The translations under genes were made by a program, and so were the position numbers. A stretch of 64,000 nucleotides of DNA, taken from positions 3,496,001-3,560,000 of the forward strand of contig CM066727.1 of the NCBI GenBank assembly GCA_033961575.1. Reading direction: 5' to 3'. The notes beneath the pieces are model-generated. The model did no database searches. It saw only the letters and a list, made by a program, of their open reading frames with translations, and was not told the DNA's origin. Shown piece by piece: positions 43,894 through 54,794 of this stretch; the first letter of the stretch is position 1; every line of letters begins with the position of its first letter. Source of the stretch: Aselliscus stoliczkanus. Taxonomy: Eukaryota > Chordata > Mammalia > Chiroptera > Hipposideridae.

Positions 43894-45849
43894 TTCTATA
43901 AAAGAGGAAAAATGTGCCTTGGCACTCTTAGGGTCCCTGGCCAGCTCTGAAATTTCAACTAACAAACACAGATCAACAGGAGAAAAAGCAAGCGTGTTAC
44001 AGAATTTTGAAATGCACATGGGAACTTCCGTGAGAGAATGGAAGTGACCAGAGCAGGGAGCCTCTACCTTTTAGACAAAGAAACAATACATGTGTGAATA
44101 AGCGACAAGGCGGAGGGGCATGGAGTAAGGGTAGTCAATGTGAAGAAGTAACGAGGAAAGTGAGGCTGAGTTTAGCATGGTTTGTTTGCACAGATTTCTC
44201 AGCCCCAAATTCCCTGTCTCTGGAGGGAAGGATGCCTTTCTCCTGGTAAAGGGGGGCACCTCCCCCAGTAAACGCTGCATTCCACTGCACGCGGCTGCGA
44301 GAGGGTCTTGTGCCTTCCTCTGAACACATTCACTCTTACAGACATATGTGAGCGCTCCCACACTGCTTCAAACAGTGTTCTGAAGGTTCTGAGACTCAAC
44401 AGACTCCTTTGCCAAGATGCTTTCTTTCTTATAAGTGCCCTTTAACTTCATACTTTTCACAGAAACTGATGATTACCTGAAAAATTGCAAAATAGAGTGA
44501 TCCTCTCATAATATTTTCTGGTCATTCAAATTCTCTTGTTTTTCAAGAACCCTTGTTAATGAGATATTTTAATGGAATTTCAATTTGCAGTGTTTATCAA
44601 ACAGCCTCTCCCATTCCTACTGAATTGGTGAGCAGCCCATTTTTCAAACTGCTAATGCAAAGTTAATTAGTTACTGAATTTGGCTGATTTGGGAGCTATC
44701 AGCAGAAATCGTTTCATTGTTTTAAGACCTCTTCTGGACTGGCAGACAAATAAATTAGAAACTAAATGTCTTTATGTAATTCATGAGACATATTACCCAT
44801 TCATATAGGGCCCTATGGTGTAGTGGTGTTTTTCCAAAGAAGCTCCCCCACTCCGTTTTTCATTAATATTATAAAAGTTGCATGTTATCTCATTCCATGG
44901 GGATTTCCCCTAAGCGCCTAATAACTCACGGAACAGTTCATCTAATTTGGGGCCCGGTATTCACAAGGGGAAGCTCGTCAGAGGTTCTGCATATTAAGCA
45001 GCACTGTAGCATTAGTGATTGTATGCACATGCATCCCTTCCACCAAATCCACTCTGAGCCACTGCCCACGGTTTCCCCCACACTGAACCGGGGCTCCACT
45101 GAGTCCCCTCGGGACCTTATCCGGCCCCCCAAGTGCTGACAGAAGCCACTGTGAGCCAGCTAAGGGGCCAATGCAGCCCAGTTCTCCTAGAGCTCATGAA
45201 CCGGCTCCAGCCCAAAGCCGCCCTCACGCCTCTCCCCGGAGCTTGACGTGGCAAACAGTCAAGTTCAACCGTGAAACATTCACCCCCAATGGAGGTCAGA
45301 ATTTGGACATCAATGATACCCCTACCTCACATGCCAAGAGGCACTGTTGCCCACTTATCTGTTGAACCTTGCGAGTGTTTAGTGCTCCCAAATCCTGTAT
45401 CTAAAAAGAATCCAGTATACATTTGAATCTGATTTTCTCGCTTTGAGGCTGAGTGTAGCTGCTATCTGGAAGATACGGAAATCCTAGGAGCCACCTTCTA
45501 AACGGCGGTTGAGGTGGGTGTCACTGGACAAGGCCTCGTTCTTTCCCTCCCTCCCTTATTTCTGTGCTCCCTGCCTCCCTTCCCTCCTCTTCCCCCCTCA
45601 GCGACTCAGCACCTGCTCCCTGCAAACCCTCGAAAATCCCAGTGACACAGCAGTAACGTGAGCAAGGTCCCCGGCCTTGGTCTCTGGGCTCCGAGTAGAA
45701 AGGCAGGTGACATAGGCGGGCAGTCAGAAGATGGGCAAACTGAAGAAGCGAAAGGACAGGCACACACAGTGATAAATAATGACCCACAGCCAGCAGAAAA
45801 CATACAGTAATGAATGATAAAAGCGCCAGGCGTTGCTAAAAAGAAGTGA
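43894..45849. other. Unassigned DNA with a candidate conserved stretch
   Basis: No gene or confident repeat. 44,540-44,830 stands out as repeat-free and rich in AT cores of homeodomain and POU type (CTAATGCAAAGTTAATTAGTTAC). 45,520-45,600 is pyrimidine-rich. The 85-114-codon frames (44882-45139, 45606-45950) have no domain. Confidence 0.4.
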
Positions 45850-46311
45850 GCTCTGAAGCCATGAACAGATTGGAAGAGCCTGACATGTGTATTGCTAAAT
45901 GAAAAGCCAATCTGAAAAGGCTGCACACTGTGATTCCAACTACATGACATTCTGGAAAAGGCACAAGTGTGGGGACAGTGAAAGGATCAGTGAGTAGTTG
46001 CAGGGCTGAGGGGAAGAAGGAGTAGGGGGCAGTGAAACTGCTCCAGATGGTATTATGCTGATGGATACATGTCATGACACATATGTCCTAACCCGTAGAA
46101 TGCATGACACCCCGATGTAAACTGAGGGCTCTGCGTGGGGATGGCTCATCAGTGTAGGCCCTCAGTTGAAACGCATGTTCCATCTTGGGCGGGCGGGGGG
46201 ATACTGATAATGGAAGAGGCGTGTGGACTGGGGAGAGTAGGGGTGGGACATCTCTGTGCCTTCACCTCAGTTTTGCTCTGAACCTAAAACAGCTCTAAAA
46301 AGTAGGGTCTT

Positions 46312-46312
<1 letters not shown>
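45850..46312 (+). mobile_element. L1M 3' UTR fragment
   Basis: The order GTAGTTGCAGGGCTGAGG, CACATATGTCCTAACCC, GATGTAAACTGAGGGCTCTG, GGGGGATACTGATAATGGAAGAGGC, CTCTGTGCCTTCACCTCAGTTTTGC and TGAACCTAAAACAGCTCTAA is the tail of many mammalian L1M elements ('tgataatgggggaggc ... tctctgtaccttcc ... ttttgctgtgaacctaaaactgctctaaaaa'). It ends in a CA microsatellite. Confidence 0.82.
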
Positions 46313-46355
<43 letters not shown>

Positions 46356-46358
46356 CAG
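46313..46358. repeat. Microsatellite (CA)n at L1 tail
   Basis: About 20 CA units with one CG interruption, immediately after the L1 3' end, consistent with growth from the A-tail. Confidence 0.93.
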
Positions 46359-47649
46359 TGTGAGGTCAGCTTCGGTAATATTCTTGCTGAGTTCCAATTC
46401 CTAGCTCAGCCTTTGCTTTTTAAATTGTCAAAGTCATGACTGTCCAGGAAAAAGCCCCTCGAAGCATGTGCCACTCTCTGACCTTGCCTGTCACATCCCT
46501 CTGTCAGGTGCAGTTACGGGGCTCCGTGAGCCTCTAGTGCCCCAGCATCCATCACGACAAGGCGAGGTGCAGAGGGTGCGGAGAGGAGCAGGAGATGGAA
46601 CCCGGGCTCAGGCAGGCCATCCCCTGATCCCCTGGGCTGAGTGGGACAGGCCAGGCCTGAGGCGGCTTCCCAGGTGCCTCCCAGCAGCAGCCGCACTCCG
46701 TTTCTCTCGTTTTAACTGAGGGCAGGCTGAAAGAGCAGTCACTGAACACTGAGCATGGCCTACAGGTCACGCTAATGGACAATTTGCAAACCTCACCGAC
46801 CTGAGTGCATTAACAGTGGGGTAAGTTTTCTGAACACACTGCCTAAGGTTGGATTGATGGATTTCCATTCGGAAGTGCATTTTGGACCATGAGACGCTAG
46901 CATTGAGCAAACAGCAGACAAATGGAAGCACCATGAAGTCTCCAAAGAAGGAGCTTTTCTCTCACAGGTCCTACTGCCCACGACCAGCATCAACCTCCTT
47001 CCAGCACTACCTGTCCCAGGGGTGAGCAGTCTTCTCATGTTCCTGCTTTACATTAGAGACATAGAGACCAGAGAAGGTGACATGATTGGCCTACAGTCTT
47101 ATAGGAAAGTCATATCGCCCTGGAAGCTACATACTTGGGAGCTTAATACGTAGGTGTGAAAATATCCAGGTTTTCTGTTCTATTTCAATTCGCAAATTAT
47201 TTTTCCACAGGCACCTTACTCAGTCCTGGAAGAAAACCTAACAGAGGCCTGGTGATGCAGCACTTCCAATCCACCATGCTCCCTGCGACCACAAGGGACG
47301 TTCAATGCCACCTTGCCTCCCGGATCTTCTAATTCAAACAGGCCTAAGAGTAGCGCTCAGAAAGAGTGTTTTGATGTTTCACATCATTTTGGAGTCTCTT
47401 GGATTTTGTTGAACATATTTTAGCAATAGAGAAACCCTCTCAAAACGTGACTGTAGAGTGTCTCTTCTGATTTTCCACTGATGAACTGGGTTAGAGCACC
47501 AATAAGGACATCAGAGTGCCACCTCGCCTTCTCCTTCTCAACAGTCCAAGATGGGCCACCTTCTCACCACAAGCCACAGAAAATGACCGGCCTGACAGCC
47601 TCTGTACCCAGACATTCAGTACGTGTCAGGACATGTTCATGCATCTCTC
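46359..47649. other. Unassigned DNA
   Basis: Balanced to GC-richer sequence, with open frames of 60-83 codons that show no domain. No repeat was assigned. Confidence 0.4.
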
Positions 47650-47760
47650 CCACATTTCATGAGTGTTAGGGGATATTATCACCATTTCACAGATGAGGTA
47701 CCTGAGTCACCAAGAGTTTCAGTTACAGGTCTAACTGAAGCAATGGCAACACCTCATAAT
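47650..47760 (-). mobile_element. MIR SINE remnant, antisense
   Basis: GATATTATCACCATTTCACAG followed by ATGAGGTACCTGAGTCACCAAGAG is the complement of the MIR core 'cctcagtttcctcatctgtaaaatgggg'. Short and diverged. Confidence 0.65.
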
Positions 47761-48809
47761 TCTATGTTGTACTTCTCTCTCTTTTTTTAACGCATAAATT
47801 ATTTAATCACCCAAACCTATGCCTTCTAAAATGAAGAAATCTAAGTGCAATATCTATCTTTCTTTTATAGCTCAGAAGTATAATATTTTTGTCACATTAC
47901 ATAGTTTTCATCACAAAGCATTTTCTCTTGAATGTTTCAAGTGATATAGCAGCCCCATCATGCAATTTGTGCAAGGATTATTATTTCCATTTTAGAGATG
48001 ACAAAATTGAAATTATCTTTGCCAATTCATATTTTTATCAAGAAGAGAACCCAGCTATTTCAAGCTCAATTTCTTTTTCCATTTCCTACTATGGAAATTG
48101 TTGTCATATTTGGATCACCTTATTCTGATTTTTCCACATTGCCTTCTCCACTTATGGGTCAACCAGCTGTCTCTACTTGCCAATCTTAATGCTTTTTAGT
48201 GTCACATTTGAGGAAATGGAGGTACCAGGGATAGAACAGGGAAGGCTTGTAGGAAACTCAAGTCTTGGCATTTTTGACAGAACGCTGTCCTGGCCTCCAC
48301 CTTACCTTTCTGACGGCACGTAATTTTCAACATTTGTTTGCTTTCCTTCCTTCTTTCATGCTGTAGATATGAATGTTGCCAATACTCCACCATTTTTCTC
48401 TTTCATCTATATCTTGTTACTATTATCTCATGCACTACTCTGGCTTCAACCAATAATGCCCAATTTAACACAGCCTTACCTTCTCTTTTAATACCCAATC
48501 CAACATTGTCAGCTACTATATTCACTTAGATGACACCATAAGTTGAAAGCCATATGCATTGCAACCTATCCAATACAAATATAGTCCTTCTGACTATAAT
48601 ATTTCTGAAAATGCTACTATTATTTGCAAATATTTAAGGAATTATGGAATTTTCTTTATGTTCATGTTTATTTATCCCCTATAAGTAATCCACAATTGTT
48701 TTGTTCTAACTTGGTTCTACCATGCACATGGCAGAATATTAATATGTTGCTTATTTTAACAGGAACAAAATTGTTTGATATCTTTTACTTTTCAATGTTG
48801 TATTAAGAT
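47761..48809. other. Unassigned DNA with possible second MIR fragment
   Basis: 47,965-48,020 (GATTATTATTTCCATTTTAG, then AGATGACAAAATTG) is probably another antisense MIR core. The rest is AT-rich with no gene. Confidence 0.4.
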
Positions 48810-48953
48810 AAGAGGTTTCAGGGCCGGCCGAGTGGCGCGGTGGTTAAACGCTGGCCTGGGAAGCCAGCGGTCCCGGTTCGGTCCCACATATGAGGGCCAG
48901 TGACACTGCCCTCAAAAACAAAACAAAACAAAAAAAAAACACAAGAGGTTTCA
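48810..48953 (+). mobile_element. tRNA-derived SINE, short form
   Basis: The head GGGCCGGCCGAGTGGCGCGG starts at 48821 and ends CACTGCCCTC followed by AAAAACAAAACAAAACAAAA. The perfect 11-bp duplication is AAGAGGTTTCA (48810-48820 and 48943-48953). The B box reads GGTTCGGTCCC, one base short compared with the GGTTCGGGTCC form of other copies. Confidence 0.95.
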
Positions 48954-49529
48954 ATTCCTGATCTCATTGCCTATACAGATTGGGAGATTATTCCTTCCCT
49001 GTATTTGAGAAAATATGAACTTTTTTGCTTATTTATAATTGTCTAAGTTTATAAAGGGCCCTAAATTGGAAGGCCACATAGTCCAGTTTGATCAGGGCAA
49101 TCCCATATATGGTTTGCATGTGATGTAATTATTAATAGTGCTCTCATTTTCAAATGTGTGCTATCTCTGTCTTTAAGTTATATGCTTACTCTACTCATAC
49201 ATGTCTTTTGAAAAGGAGAGAGAGAAGAGGGTCCTACACGGCAGGTGTGATGAGAGAGAGAAGGAAAACCCTGGCCAGGCTCGTATGTGGGTTCTGGGTG
49301 GTATTTAGGCCACAGTAGCTTCTCTGCTGTTACTCTAACTTGCACTCAATCTGATTGGTCTGAGAAGCTCTTTACTTGGTGTTTCTGTGAACAGAAACAT
49401 TTTTTCTCCTAATGTTTGCATGTATTTCATTTCAGTTCTTCCTTAAAACTTAGCTTGTTAGAGACACTATCTAGAGCCATCTATATTAAGTAGGCACCCA
49501 TTTCTATCAGTCTCTACCCTGTTTTTCTA
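48954..49529. other. Unassigned DNA
   Basis: No gene or confident repeat. Confidence 0.45.
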
Positions 49530-50322
49530 AGATCAGGAACAAAACAAGGGTGCCCACTCTCACCAATCTATTCAGCATGGTACTGCAAGTCCAAGCTAGA
49601 GCAATCAGGTAAGAAAAGGAGAAAAACAAAAAAAAGGTATCACAATTGGGAAAGAAGAAGTAAAATTGTCTCTATTTATAGACAACATGATTTTATAGAA
49701 ATTGATTTTATATAGAAAATGCTGGACTCAACCAAACACTTATATTTAATCAATGAATACAATAAAGTTGCAGGTTACATAATTAACATACAAAAATCAG
49801 TAATGTTTCTATACACTAACAACAAAATTTCTGAAAAAATAACTTGATTTCATTTTTAATACAATGAAAACCAATTAATTAATTAGGAATAAATTTAAGG
49901 AGGTAAAAGATATCTATGCTGAAAACTATAAGACACTGATGAAAAAAAATTGAAGGAAACACAAATAAATAGAAAGTTATCCGGTGTTCAAGGATTGGAA
50001 GAATTCATATTGTTAAAATGTCAATACTGCCTAAAGCAATCTATAGATTCAATGCAATTCTCATCAAGATTCCAATGGCACTTTTTACAGAGAGAAAAAA
50101 AACACCTCTAAAATTTATGTAGACCCACGAAGACCGTGAATAGCTAAAGAAAGCCTGCCAAAGAACATATTCCCTGATTTCCAGCTATACTATAAAGTTA
50201 TTGTCATCAAAACACCATGGTACTGACATAAAAACAGACACACAGACCAGTGGAACAGAATCCAGGGTTCAGAAATAAATCCAAGCATATACATCAACTA
50301 ATATTTGCTTAATGTTCTTAAT
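49530..50322 (+). mobile_element. L1M ORF2 fragment
   Basis: Starts in the reverse transcriptase (AGATCAGGAACAAAACAAGG, CCCACTCTCACCAATCTATTC) and passes the catalytic box region, where the YADD codons have become a FIDN-like sequence (about 49674-49688). It continues through the QKSVMFLYTNN-type segment (AAAATCAGTAATGTTTCTAT), TGTTAAAATGTCAATACTGCC and AGACCAGTGGAACAGAATCC. It breaks off near 50,320 without a 3' UTR. It is much more decayed than the L1 at 10.4 kb. Confidence 0.85.
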
Positions 50323-50379
50323 AAAATTTGTTCCTACTAGACATAATATGTACTTATGCTTTCTATTGTCTGTATACCT

Positions 50380-50520
50380 GCTGTGTCTCTGCATTAGAAT
50401 TTAAACTTCATGAGGAGGGATTTTTTTGTTTGTTTGTTTGTTTTGCCTGTTTTACTTACTGCTTTAACCCCAGTATCAATAGCAGTGCTTGTTGATGGGG
50501 TTCTATCCTATAGAGTACAG
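50380..50520 (+). mobile_element. Probable L2 fragment
   Basis: TAGAATTTAAACTTCATGAGGAGGG, a T/G-rich patch, then CTGTTTTACTTACTGCTTTAACCCCAG and AGCAGTGCTTG follow the plan of the L2 3' end ('gaatgtaagctccatgagggcagggactttg ... tgctgtatccccagcgcc'). Confidence 0.65.
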
Positions 50521-50654
50521 GTTAACAATTCTGATAGCACTCTACATGTATATTGAAACTGAAAAATTAAACATGAACTCATGTTTAGCTGAATATATAT
50601 GTTCATGTTTACATATGTAAATATTTATAGATATGTATGTATACATGGGTTAGT

Positions 50655-50774
50655 GTGCATCTATCTATCATCTATCTATCTTCTATCTATCACCTATCTA
50701 TCAATCTACCTATTTATCATCTATCTATCATCTGTCCATATATCTATCATCTATCTACCTATCATCTATCTATC

Positions 50775-50824
<50 letters not shown>

Positions 50825-50935
50825 GTATCTACCTATTTATAATCTATCTATCATCTGTCTATCAGCTATCATCTATCTACCTATCCTCTATCTATATATC
50901 ATCTGTCTATCATATCTATCATCTATCTATCTCCT
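50655..50935. repeat. Tetranucleotide array (ATCT)n, imperfect
   Basis: About 280 bp of (CTAT/ATCT) units, with a pure core near 50770-50822 and many CATC and ACCT variants. It gives Tyr-Leu-Ser-Ile frames that are not genes. Confidence 0.97.
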
Positions 50936-51169
50936 CGCTGTGCAGCTGAGATGTCTACTCACAATGAGAGTGTTCCATAGCAGTGAGCACACCTAGCAAC
51001 CAGATCTGGGTACTTAGAGCCAGTCTCAAATAAAAGGATCCAAAGCTCCTTGGAGACATGGTTAATTGTAGAACTGAAATAACAAATATACATGGTAAGC
51101 CTGGAGTTTCTCCTGGTGCCAGAAAGAAAAGTACTTGAACACACCCACAAACACACATACTGATATGGA

Positions 51170-51382
51170 TAGCTCAAAGGGACAAAGCACCAATTTCCAG
51201 GGAAAGAGTTCCCAATGACAAAAACCAGAACAATCTGAGCTGTAAAATTAAGAAGAATTGGATTATACCCAATCTATAAATAAAAATCCATGACTCCATA
51301 CTGACAAAAATAAATGATTGGATGGATGGATGGATGGATGGATAGATAGATGGTGGATGGATACATGGATACATAGATAGAT

Positions 51383-51431
<49 letters not shown>

Positions 51432-52080
51432 GGTAGATAGATAATTGGAGGAGAACAGACAAATCTCAGAAGACAAATTCCAAAAAGCGTATGTAGCCAT
51501 CTTCCCTCAGGGGGACTGAACATAACTTTACTCCTGACGTGTAGACCATGTGTACTGACTCCCTTCTAATGAGTATAGAATGGATGGGGAAGAGTAATTT
51601 TCCAGTGTTGAGCCCTGACAACACCACCTCAGCCAGGCATTGAGTTTGCACCGACAACGATAGGTCACAATGGGAGTACGGATCCTAGATATGAGGTGAT
51701 GGAGACACTTCACCTCTGTGGTCCTATCCTTCAACACCCAGGATCTCTGTATAATCATGAGAAAAACATCAGACAAGTCTCAACTGAGAGACATTCTACA
51801 AGACACCTGACCAGCTGTTCTCAAAACTGTCATCAAAAACAGGAACAGTCTGAGACACTGTCATAGCCAAGAGCACCCTAAGGAGACATGATGACTAAAC
51901 ATACTGCAACATCTTGGAACAAAAGAAGAACATTATGTAAAAGCTAAGGAACTCTGAATTAATCATGGGTTGTATGTAATACTAATGCATTAATAATGAA
52001 TTCAATAGTTGTGACAAATGCACTGTCTAATGAAGGTGTTAATAATAGGAGCCACATGCCACATACCCCATGGGGGTTGC
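51170..52080 (+). mobile_element. L1M 3' UTR fragment
   Basis: The region around the tetranucleotide array, then CAGCTGTTCTCAAAACTGTC, GGAACAGTCTGAGACACTGTC, AGCCAAGAGCACCCTAAGG, GACATGATGACTAAAC, AAAAGCTAAGGAACTCTGAAT and GGTGTTAATAATAGG, matches the common mammalian L1M tail ('gttctcaaaactgtcaaggtcatcaaaaacaagg ... cagccaagaggagcctaagg ... agacatgacgactaaatg'). Confidence 0.85.
51316..51443. repeat. Tetranucleotide array (GATG)n(GATA)n
   Basis: About 6 GATG units, a mixed part, then about 17 GATA units. The GATA part is the complement of the (ATCT)n array 400-650 bp upstream. Confidence 0.96.
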
Positions 52081-52699
52081 ACTCAGGACAGTGAACACCC
52101 AGGGGCTGGGGGAGGCAGGCTGTGGTGTGAAGAGGGCAGATGCCCCAAATCCACAGGAAGGTGTGATTGTCTTGTGTGAATTATTCCACAGCTGACAGAG
52201 AAGCAGGGCTGACTACTCAGAGACAAGCAGGAACTGCATTTACTCCATTTAATGAGGGAGGTTGTTTGGCAGGGGACTTTATTTGCAGGGACACAGTGGG
52301 GAGGGGAACTCCCAGTTAGGCCATTCTAGGGCCCCCCTACTTCAAGTGTCAAGGATCTTCCTTAGGCCTCAATGGCCTCATCCAAACAAGGGGTATAATA
52401 ACAGTATCAATGTGAATGGTTGTAATAAATATTAAATAAAATCATCCTCAGATAATTGTCTCTCTCCCTACCTGTCTATGATTCAGGTTGTCTACCTGTT
52501 TAAAAAATACACATATTCTTTATAATAACTTTCAAATATCTCAATCTAACCCAATACAGTTTTCAGTTATGTCAGCATTTCTGTCCTTTACTTGCTTGCA
52601 CAACACTCGTCAATTTTAACTTCTGTCAATGTTCTCCAATAATTAGCCTAGACTCTCCCATTTCCATATATGCTTTTACTAACGGCACCCTCTTAATTT
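52081..52699. other. Unassigned DNA with possible MIR fragment
   Basis: 52,365-52,450 (CTTAGGCCTCAATGGCCTCATCC, AATAACAGTATC, AATATTAAATAAAA) resembles a plus-strand MIR core. The remainder was not recognised. Confidence 0.4.
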
Positions 52700-52985
52700 T
52701 ATCTGCAGTCCACACACAGATGAGATGTTTCAGTACTCAGCTCAGATGCCACCTCAGTAAGGAACCATTTCTTGTTATTTCTGGCTGGCGCAGATCGCTC
52801 CCTCCTCCACGTCAGGTCAGCCCCGTTCTCACAGCTCTTGCTGCACTGCAGTTGTATGGATGTTGTGTGTCAGCTCTCCGACAGCAGACAATAAGGCCAA
52901 CTCGCTGGGTTGTCGCTTGCTCTTCCAAGACACTGGGCAAACCTTGGGCTCTGACTCCATAATGGGCATTCAGTAACCCGGAGTT
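52700..52985 (+). mobile_element. L2 fragment
   Basis: CTCAGCTCAGATGCCACCTCAGTAAGG at the start is the typical 'ctcaaatgccacctcctcagagagg' segment of L2. A diverged pyrimidine-rich middle and TAATGGGCATTCAGTAA-like end sequence follow. The 80-codon frame at 52720 is across this repeat, not a gene. Confidence 0.72.
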
Positions 52986-54354
52986 CCTGAAAGCGGTTAA
53001 GTACTCCCCAGGACTTGGTTTCCTACAGTCAATATGTCTGCAAAAACCATTTGGCTATTCGTGAATTCTTGAGCTGATAGATGCTTAAAGTACAATCACT
53101 GTCATTTGGCTCTAAGCTTCATTGCTGCAGGATCACGACTCACCAGCAGCATATGCCTAACAATGATTAGCTGTCAAAGTCAAGCAGAAATTGCAGCAGA
53201 GCGAGAGCAAGACGAGCCAGTTGGAAAATAGAGTTTTGGCTTCGTAGCTTCTTTTGTTTACCTTGTCTTGTCGGGTCATCCTCAGTTGGTACCAACCATG
53301 AGACAGTTCTTGCAGGAATCTACCAAGCAGAAAATCTGTATATTTTCATGTTTTTCCCAGCCCTGAGATAGCAGCCATGGGCCTGAAAATGACATGGGGT
53401 CTCAAACCTGGTGCCAGTTGTTTTGCTGGCCTTTCTCAGCGCTGGTTTGTGTCACATTCTCAATTGGAAATCGGGTCAAAATGGAAGGTCCTCCTCACTG
53501 AAGTTTTCAGATTTTTTTTTCAGTGGACATGTATTAATATTCCTTGGCGATATTAGTTTGTAAAACAGCAGCCCCTCACATTTCTGAAAATCAACTCCTT
53601 GAAAGAGATCCTACTGTTAACTGAGCTCATGATGACGGATTGTGATTCCCATATGGGTATCTTAGGTTCATGGTTATAGAAACATTCTCGGTCACAAAGG
53701 GTGCAGCTAGAATTCTACCATCATAAGTAATGCAGATAAACTGTTTAGTGGACATATTTTGTATTAACTGATTAACAAGTGACCTGGACTGTCTTTGAGA
53801 ACTAACTACTGACAAAGAAAAATAATCTTACTGACAACCAAAGCCATTTCAACAAGCAGCCCCTAGGACCTAATATACACTAAATGGATTAAAATATCTT
53901 AGACGCGCCCATTGGAATACTCTAGCATAATCTCTGAGACATATTAAACAACACTTAATTAATGTATGTGACACATTTTAAATAAAATAAAATTACATAT
54001 GAATTTTATACACATATAAATAAAATTATTACATACAAATAAAGTATATAGTTGCTTGAAAATAAAATAAATTATATAATTTTAAGTATCTGGTATGATA
54101 GTTATTCTAAAATCAGTATGATCCCATATATTTATAATAAAGTTAAAATATTTATGTAATATATGACTCCATAAACAGTGTTCTTATTTTCATACTTTGG
54201 TTCAAATTAATATTCATTTTTAATTTTATTCAACTTTTTGTTATGGGATTTCCCATCATCATCCCCTAACTCATATTCATACGCAGAGGGAATCTCACTT
54301 AGAGTCCCAGACTTTTCACATGTGTCAGGAATGTGGTGGAGGGGGGTCATTTCA
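52986..54354. other. Unassigned DNA with a candidate conserved stretch
   Basis: 53,080-53,320 is repeat-free and dense in recognisable short motifs (AACAATGATTAGCTGTCAAAG). The rest becomes AT-rich (53,950-54,240). No gene. Confidence 0.4.
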
Positions 54355-54455
54355 CCAAATCTAATGACGAGAAACTAGACCCTTAGAAATAAACCGACCC
54401 GCCCAAGGTCACACAGTGCTAGCGACTCATGGTGCTGTGGTCTGAATCCCTTCCC
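54355..54455 (-). mobile_element. MIR SINE remnant, antisense
   Basis: GACGAGAAACTAGACCC, CCGCCCAAGGTCACACAGTGCTAGCGACTC-like sequence and GTGGTCTGAATCCC. This is the complement of the MIR segment that spans the B box and 'agctgtgtgaccttgggcaa'. Confidence 0.78.
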
Positions 54456-54700
54456 AGAAAGATAGAAAACTAGGCAACAAAAATAAGGATTACATCAATC
54501 TCCCAGTGAAGTCCATACCCTGCCCTGTATTAATTTTGACATAACATCAGAATCTACTTCAAATAAAATATCAAACACTGAGCCCTGTTGATTCTGAGCC
54601 TCCAGAGACTGAAAGAAGCCGGTTAGGGTTTTGCAGCACGAGGGACGCAGAGGCCACTGAGAACAGTAAGGACTGAGCTGTGACAGATCAGGAGCCCAAG

Positions 54701-54702
<2 letters not shown>
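54456..54702. other. Unassigned DNA
   Basis: No gene or repeat recognised. The minus-strand frame 54495-54794 is opened by the neighbouring microsatellite. Confidence 0.45.

Positions 54703-54791
<89 letters not shown>
54703..54791. repeat. Compound microsatellite (GT)n(GA)n
   Basis: About 22 GT units followed by about 21 GA units, a perfect compound array. Confidence 0.97.

Positions 54792-54794
<3 letters not shown>

Noticed and set aside
43443..44047. Phe-Leu-Pro-Ser-rich frame of up to 175 codons and its Lys-Glu-Gly shadow
   Set aside because: Produced by the polypyrimidine tract, with no domain or start context.
2690..46358. Any of the CA/GT or tandem arrays as a CRISPR array
   Set aside because: No regularly spaced repeats with unique spacers; all are ordinary eukaryotic micro- or minisatellites.
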